Shown: in pieces, positions 21,326-35,100 of the stretch
How positions within the stretch are numbered: the first letter of the stretch is position 1
How the letters are laid out: every line of letters begins with the position of its first letter
Assembly: GCA_012932295.1 (NCBI GenBank)
Contig: JAAONU010000085.1
Location: 57,089 to 121,088, forward strand
DNA length: 64,000 nucleotides
From: Cyclina sinensis
Lineage: Eukaryota > Mollusca > Bivalvia > Venerida > Veneridae
Direction of reading: 5' to 3'
Program-made: the position numbers and the translations under genes
The notes under the pieces: generated by a model
Databases searched by the model: none
Told to the model about the DNA's origin: nothing
Seen by the model: only the letters and a program-made list of their open reading frames with translations

Positions 21326-24300
21326 ACAAGAGGGCCATAATGGCCTTGTATCGCTCACCTGAATATGACTGCTTTTAACAAAGTTGCTATGGACCTGGTT
21401 AATTGATGATGACCCTGATGACCCATATTTGAACTTGACCTAGAAATTATTGAAACAATCTTTCTGACAAATTTCCAGGTTATTTGGACTGAAAATGTAC
21501 ATGTAGCTTCTAGTGTGTAAACAAGGTTTTTCGATATCTGGGCTCTGTGACCTAGTTTTTGAACCCAGATGACCCATATTCAAACTTGAGCTAGAAATCA
21601 TCAAAACAACCTTTCTGACAAATTTCCAGGACATTTGGACTGAAAATGTAGCCTCTATCTAGAGTGTTTACAAAGTTTTTTTTATATTTGGGCTCTGTGA
21701 CCTAGTTTTTGATCCCAGATATTCAAACTTGAGCTAGTAATCATAGAAGCAACCTTCCTGACAAATTTCCAGGTTATTTGGAATTAAAATGTTACCTCTT
21801 AGGGTTTTAACAAGGTTTTACCATTTTTGGGCTCTGTGACTTAGTTTTTGACCAAAGATGACCCATATTCGAACTTGAGCTAGAAATCATTACAAGAGGG
21901 CCATGATGGCCCTGTATCACTCACCTGAGTAGGACTGCTTTTAACAAAGTTGCTATGGACCTGGTTAATTGACCCAAGATGACCCATATTCTAATATGAC
22001 CTAGAAATTATTGAAACAATCTCTCTGACAAATTTCAAGGTTATTTGTACTGAAAATGTTACATCCAGAGTATTAACAAGGTTTTTCCATATTTGGGCTC
22101 CATGACCTAGTTTTATAACCTAGATGTCCCATATTCGAATTGAGCTAGAAATTATTGAAACAATCTCTCAGACAAATTTCCAGGACATTTGGACTGAAAA
22201 TATAGCCTCTACAGTGTTTACAAAGTTTCGCGACATTTGGGCTCTGTGACCTAGTTTGCGACTCCTGATAACCCATATTCGAAACTGAGCTAGAAACCAT
22301 AGAATTCAGCTTTCTGACAAATTTCCAGCTTATTTGGACTGAAAAATGTTACCTCTAAAATGTTAACAAGGTTTTTCCATATTTGGGCTCTGTGACCTAG
22401 TTTTTTACCAAAGAGGACCCATATTTGAATTTGACCTAAAAATCTTCAAGGCAACCTTTCTGACAAATTTCCAGATTATATGAGTTGAAAATGTAACCTC
22501 TAGAGTGTTAACAAGATTTTTCTATTTTTGGGCTCCGCGACCCTAGTTTTTGAACCCAGATGACCCATATTTGAACTTGAGCTAGAAATTATTGAAACAA
22601 TCTCTCTGACAAATTTCAAGGTTATTTGTACAGAAAATGTTACTTCTAGAGTGTTAACAAGGATTTTCAATATTTGGGCTCTGTGACCTAGTTTTTGACC
22701 CCAGATGACCCATATTCAAACCTGACCTAGAAATTGTCAAAGCAACCTTTCTCACAAATTTCCAGATTATCTGGACTGAAAATGTAACCTCTAGAGTGTT
22801 AACAAGATTTTTCTATTTTTGGACTCCGCGACCTAGTTTTTGAACCCAGATGACCCATATTCAAACTTGAGCTAGAAATCATAGAAGCATCCTTTCTGAC
22901 AATTTTCATGATTATTTGGGCTAAAAATGTTACCTCTAGAGTGTTAACAAGGATTTTCAATATTTGGGCTCTGTGACCTAGTTTTTGACCCTAGATGACC
23001 CATATCCGAACTTGACCTAGAAATTGTCAAAGCAACCTTTCTGGCAAATTTCCAGATTATTCAGACTGAAAATGTAACCTCTAGAGTGTTAACAACATAT
23101 TTCTATTTTTGGGCTCTGCGCCCCTAGTTTTTGAACCCAGATGACCCATATTCGAACTTGAGCTAGAAATCATAGAAGCAACCTTCCTGACAAATTTCCA
23201 GATCATTTGGACTAAAAATGTTACCTCTAGAGTGTTAACAAAGATTTTCAATATCTGGGCTCTGTGACCTAGTTTTTGACCCCAGATGACCTATATTCGC
23301 ACTTGACCTAGAAATCGTCAAAGCAACTTTTCTGACAAACTTCCAGATTATTTGGACTGAAAATGTAACCTTTAGAGTGTTAACAAGATTTTTCTACTTT
23401 TGGGCTCCGCGACCTAGTTTTGGAACCCAGATGACCCATATTTGAACTTGAGCTAGATATCATTGACAGAACCTCTCTGACAAATTTTGAAGATATTTTG
23501 ACTGAAAAAGTAGCCTCTAGAGTGTTAACAAGGTTTTTCTATATTTGGGCTCTGTGACCTAGTTTTCCAACCCTGATAACCCATGTTCGAACTCGTCCGA
23601 GATATTAATGAGACAAACATCCTGACCAAGTTTCATGACAATTGAGGCAAAAATGTGACCACTAGAGTGTTAACAAACTAATTGTGGACGGACAGACGGA
23701 CGGACGGACGACGGACAAAAGGTGATCAGAAAAGCTCACTCTGTCACTACATGACAGGTGAGCTAAAAACAACCTGTCTGACAAATTTCAAGGACATTTG
23801 GACTGAAAATGTAACCTCTGGAGTGTTAAAATGGTTTTTACATATTTGGGCTCTGTCATTTTGATCCCAGATGACCCATATTCGAACTTTAGCTAGAAAT
23901 CATAGAAGCAACCTTTCTGACATATTTCAAGGATATGTGGACTTAAAAAACTCTAGAGCATTAACAAGGTTTTCTACTTTCTGGCCCTGTGACCTAGTTT
24001 TTGACACAAGATGACCCATATTCGAACTTGAACTAGAAATCATCAAAACAACCTTTCTGAGAAATTTCTGGGATGTTTTGACTGAAAATGTTACCTCTAG
24101 AGTGTTACCTATCCTTCTACAAGAATATTTTCAAAGATTTCACTATATAAGCCTATGTAAAACCAATGACCCCAGGGAGGGGCCAAATTTGACCCCAGGG
24201 GTATAATTTGAACAAACTTGGTAGAGGTCCACTAGACAATGCTACATACCAAATCTTAAGGCTCAGGCCCATGTGGTTTCAGACAAGAAGATGTTCAAAG

Positions 24301-24856
24301 TTTTCCCTATGCAAAATCAATTGACCCTCGAGGTGGGGCAAATTTGACCCCAGGGGCATAATTGGAACAAACTTGGTAGAGGTCCACTAGACAATGCTAC
24401 ATACCAAATCTTAAGGCTCAGGGCCTTGTGGTTTCAGACAAGAAGGTTTTTCAAAGTTTTCTCTATATAAGCCTATGTTAAATCAATTGACCCCCGGGGC
24501 AGGGCCAAATTTGACCCCAGGGACAAAATTTGAACAAACTTGGTAAAGGTCTACTAGACAATGCTACATACCAAATCTTAACGCTCAGGGCCTTGTGGTT
24601 TCAGACAAGAAGATTTTCAAACTTTTTCCTTTAAACTGCCATAGCAACCAGAGTTCTTGATGGAATTGATTTCTTTGAACAACTTTGGTAGAGCTTAATG
24701 CAAAGAATATCCCAGGCATGTTTTGTCAATGTTGGCTTAGAAGTTTAGGAGGAGGAGTTGTTCAAGTTAAATTGTTGACAACGCATGGAGCACGTCGACA
24801 GACGCCGGATAATCAACGATCCCAAAAGCTCACCCAGAGCAGTGCTCAGGTGAGCT
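21326..24856 (+). mobile_element. Hairpin-ended non-coding element, cores A and B, interrupted
   Basis: It starts ACAAGAGGGCCATAATGGCC, containing the palindrome GGCCATAATGGCC, then TCGCTCACCTG. Core A units follow to 21891 and again from about 23765 to 24110. Core B units run to about 24620, then a tail and a terminal hairpin AGCTCACC..GGTGAGCT at about 24826-24856. A second element (21892-23764) sits inside. No reading frame of note. The form matches the pearl/Helitron-like pattern: terminal palindromes, tandem core, no target duplication. Confidence 0.8.
21892..23764 (+). mobile_element. Hairpin-ended element, core A only, nested in another
   Basis: Left end ACAAGAGGGCCATGATGGCC with CACTCACCTG; about twelve core A units; a GGACGGACAGACGGACGGAC tract at about 23685; right hairpin formed by AGCTCACTCTGTCAC and TGACAGGTGAGCT. 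It interrupts a core A unit of the outer element after TAGAAATCATT; the unit resumes as AAACAACCTGTCTGACAAAT. This fixes both boundaries to within one or two bases. Confidence 0.85.
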
Positions 24857-27464
24857 CAAAAGTCAGATTATTTATTGTCAGCCATTCTTTGATTAGCCCA
24901 CGGAGACACTTCATGATTTGATTTACAACTGTCTGACCTTAATATGAATAATGTTGACAGAGTATTCTCCCTTGATACAATGTAATATTAAATTAACACA
25001 AGGTTAGCAGAGTATTCCCCCTTGATACTATATAAAATCAAATTAACATTAATTTATGCTTTCCTCTATTGTTTTGCTTTAATTACATAAATAATAATAT
25101 CTTTTTATTACATGTGCAGACATGAAAAGAAATAATGAAAAAAATATTCTTAAAAAATATAAGAAAATATTTACAACTTTTAAATGAAAACATAAAATAA
25201 TTAAACTTCAAAAAGAAAAATAAACATTGCCAATATATATCAGAATTACTATTCAATCATTATAATATCCTGGAAGTTTTTCTGTCAAATTAGAATATAT
25301 ATTGTAACATTTCAATTTCTTAGTAGTTACATTGTCAATAGTTCTCTTTTCTTTATTTCACTATCAGGTCTATTATAATTATCAATGAAGTTTTTAAATT
25401 AGCTTCTACTAAACAGTACTTCTTTTCTTTTTCTTTTTTTTTAATTATTCCGATTTAAACTTCACAATTTCATTTGTCATTTCATTCGTACCATTTTCCT
25501 GACTAGAGAATTTCTGAAACTCTATGTTTTTCTTCTTTGTTCAGAAATGTGTTAACATTCTCTTCCAAACTAATGTGTTCAATTCTAATTAGCCTATCTG
25601 ATGACACAAGAACAAAAACACTCCTCCATGTCTCACAAATACTACCTTTCTACCTTGAAATACTAATTTTCCAGGCCCAAGCCACCTGTCCTTTCCTTCA
25701 CATTTGTAGAACACTAAATCTCCATTCTCAAATTTCTGCTTGGAAGCTCTAATTTTTTATTGCAATGCTCGCTTTATTCTGTCACTGCATTCTGTTTCAA
25801 TGAAGGTTCAAAGCATTTGCAAGTAGTACAAACTCTTACTATTAAGACTGAAGCTATCTCTCTAGTTTTTAAGTCAGCGATCAAAATTTGGTCGGAACTT
25901 TCACCATAGAAAAGGTACTTTCTATATTGTACGCAGAGGCACGATATTGACCCATACAAAAGATTACATAATATCTTGACTTGCCCACAATTAGCTGAAC
26001 TACACTGACCCTAGTTCTGGCTTCCAAAACTTTATAAGCCGCTTTTTTAACATTTTGTTCATTTATATGATGCGACATTACAGTTTTGGATCAGACCCGT
26101 CGCGAAACCTAACCAGAATAACACACATTTGTTTAACGTCATTTTACCTCGCATATACCATTTTCACAATTTAATTTTGTGCATTATTCGATAAAACAAT
26201 TAGTTCAATATCATTTCATACCATTTAAACTATTGAAATATTAATAAATACAATAAAATTGCTTGTTTCGCAGAGAAATATCAGTTTCTCCGTCTTACAG
26301 TCAGCAGCATCATGAGATCTCGTATGACGTAACCGCACGAACCGTTTAAAAAACAAACATGACTATCTATTTTTAGACTTAATCGTAAACAAACTGCTTG
26401 TCAGCGCCTGTTTGTAGAAGTAATGAAACTATACTTGTATAAAATTGACAAATGACAAGTGTCATAGAAAGCATTGGGTCTATATTATGGCACTCTTTCA
26501 ATGATAATTCTCTTGGATACTTGTAAACAAATGCTGCGGAGTTAAAAGCACATTGTATTGTTTTCTTAACCGTCCGCGCTGATGAACCCATCAAGGTCAT
26601 TCTCGTGATTACGTGGTCAAACATTTTGGCAAGATGGCAGCGGAGTGCTGAATTTTACAATTATTGGTAGACTTTCCCTACGGCGTTGACTTAAGAGTAC
26701 ACGTCCTGTAACAGTATATAAATCGTGTACGCTGAAGGCCTTAAGCTACACTGACCCTTGATTGATATAAATTGTAAGGAATGAATGCTCTTAAAAGAAA
26801 ATTTAACATATCCAATCGCTGTGATCAGTCTTGAGCAACATCCAGGAGAGCTACCATAGAGAAGAACTGACTTAAAATAAGACCAGAAATGTGCCAAAAA
26901 TATCCAAAAATCAATCATAAGAATTTTTTCTTACCTGCTTTGACTATGAAAAACTTTGTTCACTGACATTTGAAGTAAACAATGCCAAATGTGAAAGCAA
27001 AAGATTCAACCTTTGCCCTCTTAATGGAACCCTGACCTAACGGGATCACTAACGAAATTACATAGGAGCGCAATCGAAAATTCGCGAAAACTTGTGTCAA
27101 GAAAACGAGATAGCTTGCTATAAGTCGTAATGCTGAATAAAATCAAGCAAAAGACTAAACAATAATTCTGCATTATGCATCGGAATAATAATTTCTAAAA
27201 GCAAGTAAAAAATTAATACCTTGTATGAATGTTCAAATATTTTGTTCGAACTGTTTTCGTCGTTTCAAAATGTGTCCGCTTCGATGTGCACGTGCATCAA
27301 CGGAGCGCCAGTAACTTCACGCAGCGGTTACTTCCCTTCCAGACAGAGAGGTAAACCGGGAAGATATCGATTTATTTAATTTAAACCGAGTTTTCGGTTA
27401 AAACATTAACAGTCAGCTAGAACTTGATAAAATGCAGAACTTTATACAAGGGAATTCAAGACTT
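24857..27464. other. Unassigned stretch
   Basis: AT-rich, without a recognised gene. A tandem duplication of about 60 bp (CAGAGTATTCYCCCTTGATA) lies at about 24955-25060. Several short minus-strand frames begin near ATG codons at 26078 and 26624, but I see neither domain nor splice chain, and I do not call them. The segment 27230-27420 is locally CG-richer. Confidence 0.45.
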
Positions 27465-28835
27465 TCATAACATATTTGTATTGGTACCTGTTGATAAGGC
27501 TGCAAATAATGTAATCATAGTATAGTCTGACGGATACTCTATATTTATATTCAAATTAAAGAGCTAAATAGTTCTAATGCTTATATCCTAGCTTCTTCAT
27601 CAGAGAGTGAAATTGTTTCTGCACACACTCTACAAATTCCAAAGTTTAGAATCAATGTTGAACTGAAACAAGATAAAGTACCTACAATGTTTGGAGGCCT
27701 AAAATGCACAAAATACCGTATAAAGCAAGATTTATCTCTAATTTTAGTTCTTGCACAACTACTAAATTATCCGTGCTCTTTACATCTTGTCATACAGCCA
27801 TAAAAAAACATGTCATTAGGTATGGTGAAAAGTTTTTGAAACCACTTGCAAAATCTAGTTTGGCCTATAAAAAAAACTTGGGTGACGTTTTAGATAAGCT
27901 TAAATCAAATAATTTACAGGGGTTCTCTTTGTTAACTTATGATTTTTCTACATTGTAGACTTCACTTGCTCATAATTTAACGAGAGACAAGCTCACCAGT
28001 CCAATTGGAAAAACGTTTGCAAGAGAAAATGAAACATGTATCGCTTATAATGAAAATAGAGTGTTTTTTTTACAGACGGTTCTTATGATAATTAAACTTA
28101 CTGGACTTGTCAAGACATGATAGACTCGCTCTTTTTCTTACTAGATAATATTATGTTACATTTGGGACTTCTATTTATAAACAGGTAGTGGGCATCCCCA
28201 TGGGAACTAAATGTGCACCCCTTGTTGCTGGTCTGTTTTTATACTGCTATGAAAGCGACTTTATGTTATCTCTTTCTAGTGAACATCAAGATGACATTAT
28301 TACAGCCTTTAACAACACCTCGGGGTATCTTGACAATTTGTTAAATATAGAAAATAACGATTTTCCATCTTTGGTCAATAAAATATATCCAAATAAACTC
28401 TTGCTTGATAAACATACACTTCAGAAAAGCAAGCCAACTTTCTTGGTGTAAATCTTTCTACTGAAAATGGTTTTGTTACTACTTAAATATACGATAAAGG
28501 AGATGATTTTGATTTTATTATTATATTATTAGTTATCCATTTTTAGATGGTGATGTCCCACGCGCTACGTCCTATATTTAACAGTTTTTTTGCTTTTCTA
28601 GATCTTGTAACAATGTTAAAGATTTCAGTGAATGCAGTCTTTGCATAATAGGAAAACTTCTGAAACAGGAGTATCGGTACCACAATTTAAGAAAAACGCT
28701 TCGCAAGTTTTATCGCCGATACCCAGATTTAAGTCAAAAATACAACTGCAGTTTAAAATCATTACTGAAACAAGGTACTTCTCAAGCAGTGTTTTATGGA
28801 GATTTGATAGATAAATTGGGAGTTTATGAAGGTTT
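27465..28835 (+). pseudogene. Penelope-like reverse transcriptase, degenerate
   Basis: Fragments of one reverse transcriptase appear in order across several frames: FVLVPVDKAANNVIIV (about 27470), PKMHKIPYKARFISNFSS with CTTTKLS (about 27695), LTYDFSTL (about 27935), GIPMGTKCAPLVAGLFLYCY (28188), GYLDNLLNIENNDFPSLVNK (about 28320), and a C-terminal stretch KLLKQEYRYHNLRKTLRKFY (about 28650). The order DKA..NN, PK-HK and Y-x-D-x suggests the Penelope-like group, from memory of the family. The catalytic box reads YLDN where YxDD is expected, and stops and frameshifts are frequent. Both ends of the element are missing or unrecognised. Confidence 0.75.
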
Positions 28836-30905
28836 CTAGGGAAATCTTTATAAGAATGTAGAAACTCCACCAGTCTCTTTTATTTCTGCCATCGTGTTCT
28901 TGCTGATTGTACTCCAAATGCTATTGTCTCAGTAAGATTATTGAGTATCTACCTTTTTTCCTTCTACAATGCCATTAACTGTTTATGTTTTATATGTTTG
29001 TGTGTTTTTGCATGCATGTTTTTGTTTAGTTAATGGGTGGAGTTAATTCACCAAGACTGTTCTTATAATAACCTGCTGGGGCAAGTGTGAGGTTGGTGCA
29101 CCCTAGACCCTGGTTTAAATCCATCAGTGGCAAATGTTATGCCACTGACCGTTCCAACTGTACCAGATTAAAATTATCTGTAGACTGAACAAGTTTTATG
29201 GTTTTAAAATGTTCACAATAAATGTTTAAGTAAGATCTTTAGTAAAAATCTTGTTTACTTTGGTTTTATCATTTACAATTTTAATGTTTCTGACACGCGC
29301 TTGCCTATTTTAGTCAGGAGAGATCGTGTTTGCAAATATTGCATTATCTTTTCATCTGATAAGACACAAGTCGGGTGGGCAGATGCCGATAGGCCGTATT
29401 TTCATGGTATCGGTAGTGTTTTTCTATGGGTCATAACTTTGTTTATAATACACATATTTATAAAAGCTTTGTATCAATGAAAAGGTAATTTATTTAACAA
29501 TTTATTCATTAACATATTTTTTATTTATATATTAATATAAACGAACTTTGAAGACTTAACTCACATTATTTTTTAATAGTTTTTACAGTCTCCTGGCCTT
29601 ATAAAATATTAAATGTCACCTGGGACTTACTCCCTAATGTCACTAAAAGCGCTTTTTCATTTTTAAATTATATTTTGATATAAAAATATGAAAATTATTG
29701 GTTATTCAGAACCATGTAAATTTTGAAATTCCATAAAATAACAAAAAAAGTTATGAAACTTTCATAATGAAAGTTTAGAAATTCCTGTCCTGTACTCAAC
29801 CATTGTTTATGTTACTGTTTTTTCTCACCAGACATCGCATCTGTTTTTGCCGTGTGAAGTCACAGCGATCTCTCCTTTTGGTAGTAATAAGTTGTAGTTG
29901 AAGTTGTGTTTACTTTAACTTATAGTAATTAAACTTGAAAACCGGTACATCGCCTGTTATAATCTACACAAAATTTGGCACTTTTTTACATTAAGGGAGG
30001 TCACGATTGATCAAGAAAAAGATGCCAAAAATCGGCGGCTTATTTAGTCTTCGTATGTTCCAATTACGTCAGCCGGAAAATGATATCAGTGGAGATACTC
30101 CTCTGAATTCGATTAAATTTCGAACAAACAATCATAGTCGCGCTTTAGAGCAGACCGGAAGTAGATCACTTGTCGCAATATGAAGGGCAGTTTAATGTTT
30201 CTGTTGATAAATATTTTGACGACTAGAGCATGAAAACGAAGAATCTAGTAAGAGTAGGTAGATAACTGAGTAGAATAATAGTAGACCTTTCGATTGAGAC
30301 CGAGTTTGACAACTGTCATGGGATATTAACTGGGAAAACAAATGCGGAGATCTGGTGTAATATCTAAACAAAGGCGGCACGAAATACCCAAATACACACA
30401 AATATACCAAAAACTTGAAATATACTTAAATTATGATGAAAGACAGCAGCTTTTAAACAAATAATTATTGTCAAGCATGTTAGAACAAGGCAAAGATAAA
30501 GTAGACAATGAAAATCAATAACTAAAATTTTAGATATTCAGTCATAAATATTTGGCCACAGGAATCAGAAATTTTATCAATGTACCAGTTGGAGTAACTC
30601 CTCGATCACTATAAGCATACAGAATAAACAACAGAAGTGCAATGCATTTTTTCGGCACCATCCAAAAACACTATTTTAAGTCTAATTTTGCAATGAAAAT
30701 GGTCCAGGTAATAAGAATATTTCTTACTGGCTACACTAAATAAATGCATCAAAATCCAGTGTTATTACTGTCATTTAGTACTCTTCCGACAATTTTTAAA
30801 TTGGAAACAATAACGCCATCTCCATGAGGTGTTGCTGTTGAAGACAGGTTATAATCTGTTACCCCACCACAAACATGCTATAAGTGGTCTCCTGTTTTTA
30901 CCTAC
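28836..30905. other. Unassigned stretch
   Basis: No gene supported. At 29045-29165 a segment (GGTTGGTGCACCCTAGACCC, then ATGCCACTGACCGTTCCAA) has the look of a SINE body, but without a clear tRNA head I leave it open. Confidence 0.4.
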
Positions 30906-31965
30906 ATTTATTTATTGTTATGCCCCTGAAGGGAGGCATATAGTTTCTGAACTGTCCATCCATCAGTCCCTTCATCAGTCTGTCCGAAAACTTTAACATT
31001 GGCCATAACTTCCTTATAAGTAAGTAGATCAATCTGACTGTAGTCACGATCTCCCTACGGTTAGATCTGAAGATAACGCATTCATTTCTGTCTTCTTGAT
31101 AACCTGGAATTTCCACTATGTTATTTATATCCCAGCCAATGACACTGCAGCTTATGACAGCTTATGACATGTACACACGGCGTGTCCAAACAGCGTGTAA
31201 ACTTATCTAGCATCACAGTGTTAGTATCGTATACGGAAAATGCTTAGATATTTAGAAAAAATAATATTGTGCACAAACATTAATTTCAATAATTTGGAAG
31301 ATCTTGACAAATAAATTTAACTGAGTTCAGTGACAGTTTATACATGGCAGATAATTGTTTGGGATCCCATGTATATAAATAGATTTTCACAAGTTGTACA
31401 TTTATTCCATGAGGGTGGAAGCGTTGCTCTGACTGGCTGATGGATAGGTCATGAGAAGGTGACCTTCCATTGGTCGTCCTCAGATCCTAATAGCATAGCA
31501 ATGTTTAGGATATGATTTTAATCAGATTGGTGAGTGGATTTACTTCATCCTTGGACACAGCACCCCTTTGGACAAGACCTTCCCACTGACCTTTATTTGT
31601 TTGACATTGACCCCTGAATGACCTTCACCTTGAAGCTCCAATTGTCCAAAAACTTTAACACTGGCCATAACTTCCACATTAGTAAGTGGATATATTTCAT
31701 ACTTGGACACAACACCCCTTTTGACAAGACCTTCCCACTGACCAAATTTGTTTGACGTTGACCCCTGAATGACCTTCACCTTGAGATCCAGTTGTCGAAA
31801 AACTTTAACATTTGGTCATAACTTACACATTAGTAAGTGGATATACTTCATACTTGGACACAACATCCCTTTGGACAAGACCTTCCCACTGACCTATATT
31901 TATTTGACATTGACTCCTGAATGACTGGTTCTCAGCTCAAAGGTCAAAGCACCACTTCCAGGGCA
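30906..31965 (-). repeat. Tandem-core element, family C
   Basis: It begins TTATGCCCCTGAAGGGAGGC with ATATAGTTTC, a start also found in other tandem-core families. About 31020-31520 is partly unique. From about 31530, three to four units of about 130 bp follow with CTTGGACACAACACCCCTT, GACCTTCCCACTGACC and ATGACCTTCACCTTGA. Family C at 7441-7780 is the same repeat in the other orientation. Confidence 0.7.
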
Positions 31966-32199
31966 TAGTCATCTTACAGTGACAGTTCTTGTTACTTATC
32001 ATTACGTTTCATCAGTCAAATGTCGATATAAACATGCTGCATTGTTATCTTATGCTTATTTCAGAGACCAAAATCTACAAGTTTTCAGAAAATGGAGTAA
32101 AATACATTCAGTCAAATCCAAGATAAAGTGTAACAACCAGGTAGAGTACAGTATAAGATATTACTGTAATTTAAGCATCAACCTATGTGCTAATTTGTT
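31966..32199. other. Unassigned spacer
   Basis: Short AT-rich spacer between family C and the next hairpin element; an open frame here has no recognisable content. Confidence 0.4.
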
Positions 32200-35100
32200 A
32201 GCTTACCTGAGTCTTTGGCTCATGGTGGGCTATTGTGACCGGTCTTTGTCCGTTGTCCGGCGTCCGTCGTCCGTCAACAATTTCATTCAAACGACATCTC
32301 CTCTGAAACCTCTTGGCCAAATTTGATGAAACTTGCCTGGGATGTTCCTTGCATCAAGCTCTACCAAAGTTGTTCAAAGAATTCAATTCCATCAAGAACT
32401 CTGGTTGCTATGGCAACTTAAAGGAAAAACTTTGAAAATCTTCTTGTCTGAAACCACAAGGCCCTGAGCCTTAAGATTTGGTATGTAGCATTGTCTTGTG
32501 AACTTCTAACAAGTTTGTTCAAATTATGCCCCTGGGATCAAATTTGGCCCCGCCCCAGGGGTCAACTTATTTAACATAGTGAAAATTTAAAAATCCTCTT
32601 TCCTGAAACCACAAGGCCCTGAGCCTTAAAATTTGGTATGTAGCATTGTCGTGTGGACCTTTACCAAGTTTTTACAAATTATGCCCCTCCGGTCAAATTT
32701 GGCTACTTCCCGGGGGTCAATGGATTTTACATGGGCTTATATAGTAAAACTTTAAATTCTTCTTGTGTGAAACCACAAGGCCCCGAGATCTAAGATTTGG
32801 TATGTAGCATTGTCTTGTGAACCTCTACCAAGTTTGTTCAAATTATGCCCCTGGGGTCAAATTTGGCCCCACCCCGGGGGTCAACTTATTTTATATAGGG
32901 AAAACTTTAAAAATCTTCTTGTCTGAAACCACAAGGCCCTGAACCTTAAGATTTTGTATGTAGCATTGTTGTGTGGACCTCTACCAAGTTTGTTCAAATT
33001 ATGCCTCTGGGGTCAAATTTGGCCCCTACCTAGGGGTCATTTGATTTTACATAGGCTTATATAGCAAAACTTTAAAAATCTTCTTGTCTGAAACCACAAG
33101 GCCCTGAGATCTAAGATTTGGTATGAAACAAGTTTTATCAAGCTTTTTCGAATTATTAGATATGGTTAAAGGTCACCGAGGCTAAAAATAGGTTTATAAC
33201 TGTACATCAGAGAGCCTTCATTTAAATGCCGGGTCCTACCTGGCTGATACAGTGGTACTAAAGCCATTAAGCATAAAAGGAGAGTAGGCTGGGCTTATCT
33301 GACACATGATGAATGGTAACACTGAACCCTTATCTCTTGTAAACAAAACCATGTGTAGCTTCAGATACAACAGTTTACACAAGAAATAATTTTCAGCTCT
33401 TAGAGTAATTTATTTACCCATTGTTAATTACTGAAAAGTTTATTATTGTATAATCATTATTTCAAAGAGCTGATTTAATCTTTTACCTTTTGCACAAGAA
33501 ATAACTGCTATATAAAAATGAATGAATAAACTTACAAATGCCCTTTTAGTTTGAATATTTTGATTTTACTTTACATCTCCAGAAGCTGAATTCTGAAATT
33601 ATTTGCTCTGCTATCCATTTTTTTTAAATTATACTTAGTTACACTGAAAATCATATAACCACTAATTATTCTTTTGAAGATTCGTAGTAGGTTTATCATA
33701 GTTTTTTTTTTAGCAAAGATGTGCTCATTCCATTAATGCACCTTACATCAGTGTGGCCAATTAACTATATATTTGAAGTAATAGTTTAATTTGCTAAAAT
33801 TATTGACTCATTATATCATGATATATATAAATCTATGTTTTCCATGTTATTTCAGTGTGTGACGTCCATTTATCTTTTTATCTCTGTAATATGTTTTATA
33901 GTATTATGGAATCTGGGCAAATACATAAAACCTAACATTTTTTTCAAATGGGTCAGCTCACAATAGAACAAGATACAAATCACTTTTATCTTCAGCTTTC
34001 AAGTGGCTGGTCTGTTAGTTTTCACTAATTAACTGTAAAGTGTGAACTACAGAGATGCAGTCAAGACTTTCACTTACACTGACAATGTGGAACATCTGGA
34101 ATTAAGTCATTTGCATTGATTTCATTTATTACACTTCAACAGAGAGCAGTAAAAGTTATATGGAATTATTAACATAGTGAACTGATCATTTACTATTTTA
34201 CACTCTGATGATAAACATACCTTTTGGAACATCACTGTGTCAGACTTACAGTTGAATACAGTAACACATTTATTTCATCACTATGATGGGAATGGGAAAA
34301 TAGAAAATGTTATAATGGAGTATAGTTCAAAATCAAAGTTAAATTTAAATACTGGGCCTTTAGAACATTCAACAACAACAACAACCAAAAATAAACTGAG
34401 CAGGATTATCCTGAGTATAGAATTGAAGAAGGTAACACAAGTGAGAAAGGGCTTCTGTTTTTGCAAACCATGAATAATGATGAAAGAAAAATACAGCATT
34501 GGCTGGAAGATGAAACTATGGCACTTATTGATAAAATCTTTTGGTTTATGAAAGGAAAAGTATAAGAGATTTTGGACAATGATGCACCACAGAAAAATAT
34601 GGACTGATCAACATTATATAGCAAAAAAGAAGGATTCTTTGAAGTGGGATCCAAGATGTAAAAAGTTTGAATGGCACCGGCATGAGATTATACAAAGTGT
34701 GTGTTATTTTTAGTTAGACAATGGCTTTCAAATCCAGCTAATATCCCATGTATGGGCCATTATTTGGAAAAAAACTTAATACTAAATATCTTTATCTAAA
34801 GAATATGTAAGTAATAATAGTGCATCTTTGACCCAAATAAACTTTAAAATATTGTGTGAAAACACTTTACTTCTCCCGCCATCTGTCAGTGATAGAATGT
34901 AAACAAACAGTGAGTCAGTAGTATTTTATTGGATGCTTGAAGTTCATGACCTCAAAGTGGGCTTGGTTTATCAGTTACAGGGAAATTTGAATTTTCTAGC
35001 AGACAACAATTTTTTTTTTGAAAAACATGATTTATATACAACAAACAACTGACATTTTTAAGAGTTATATCAAAAGTGTTATAAAGAATCTATGTGCTAA

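Noticed and set aside
25774..26078. Minus-strand two-frame reading that loosely recalls a SWIM zinc-finger protein
   Set aside because: The expected cysteine/histidine ligands are not in place, and no splice chain could be built.
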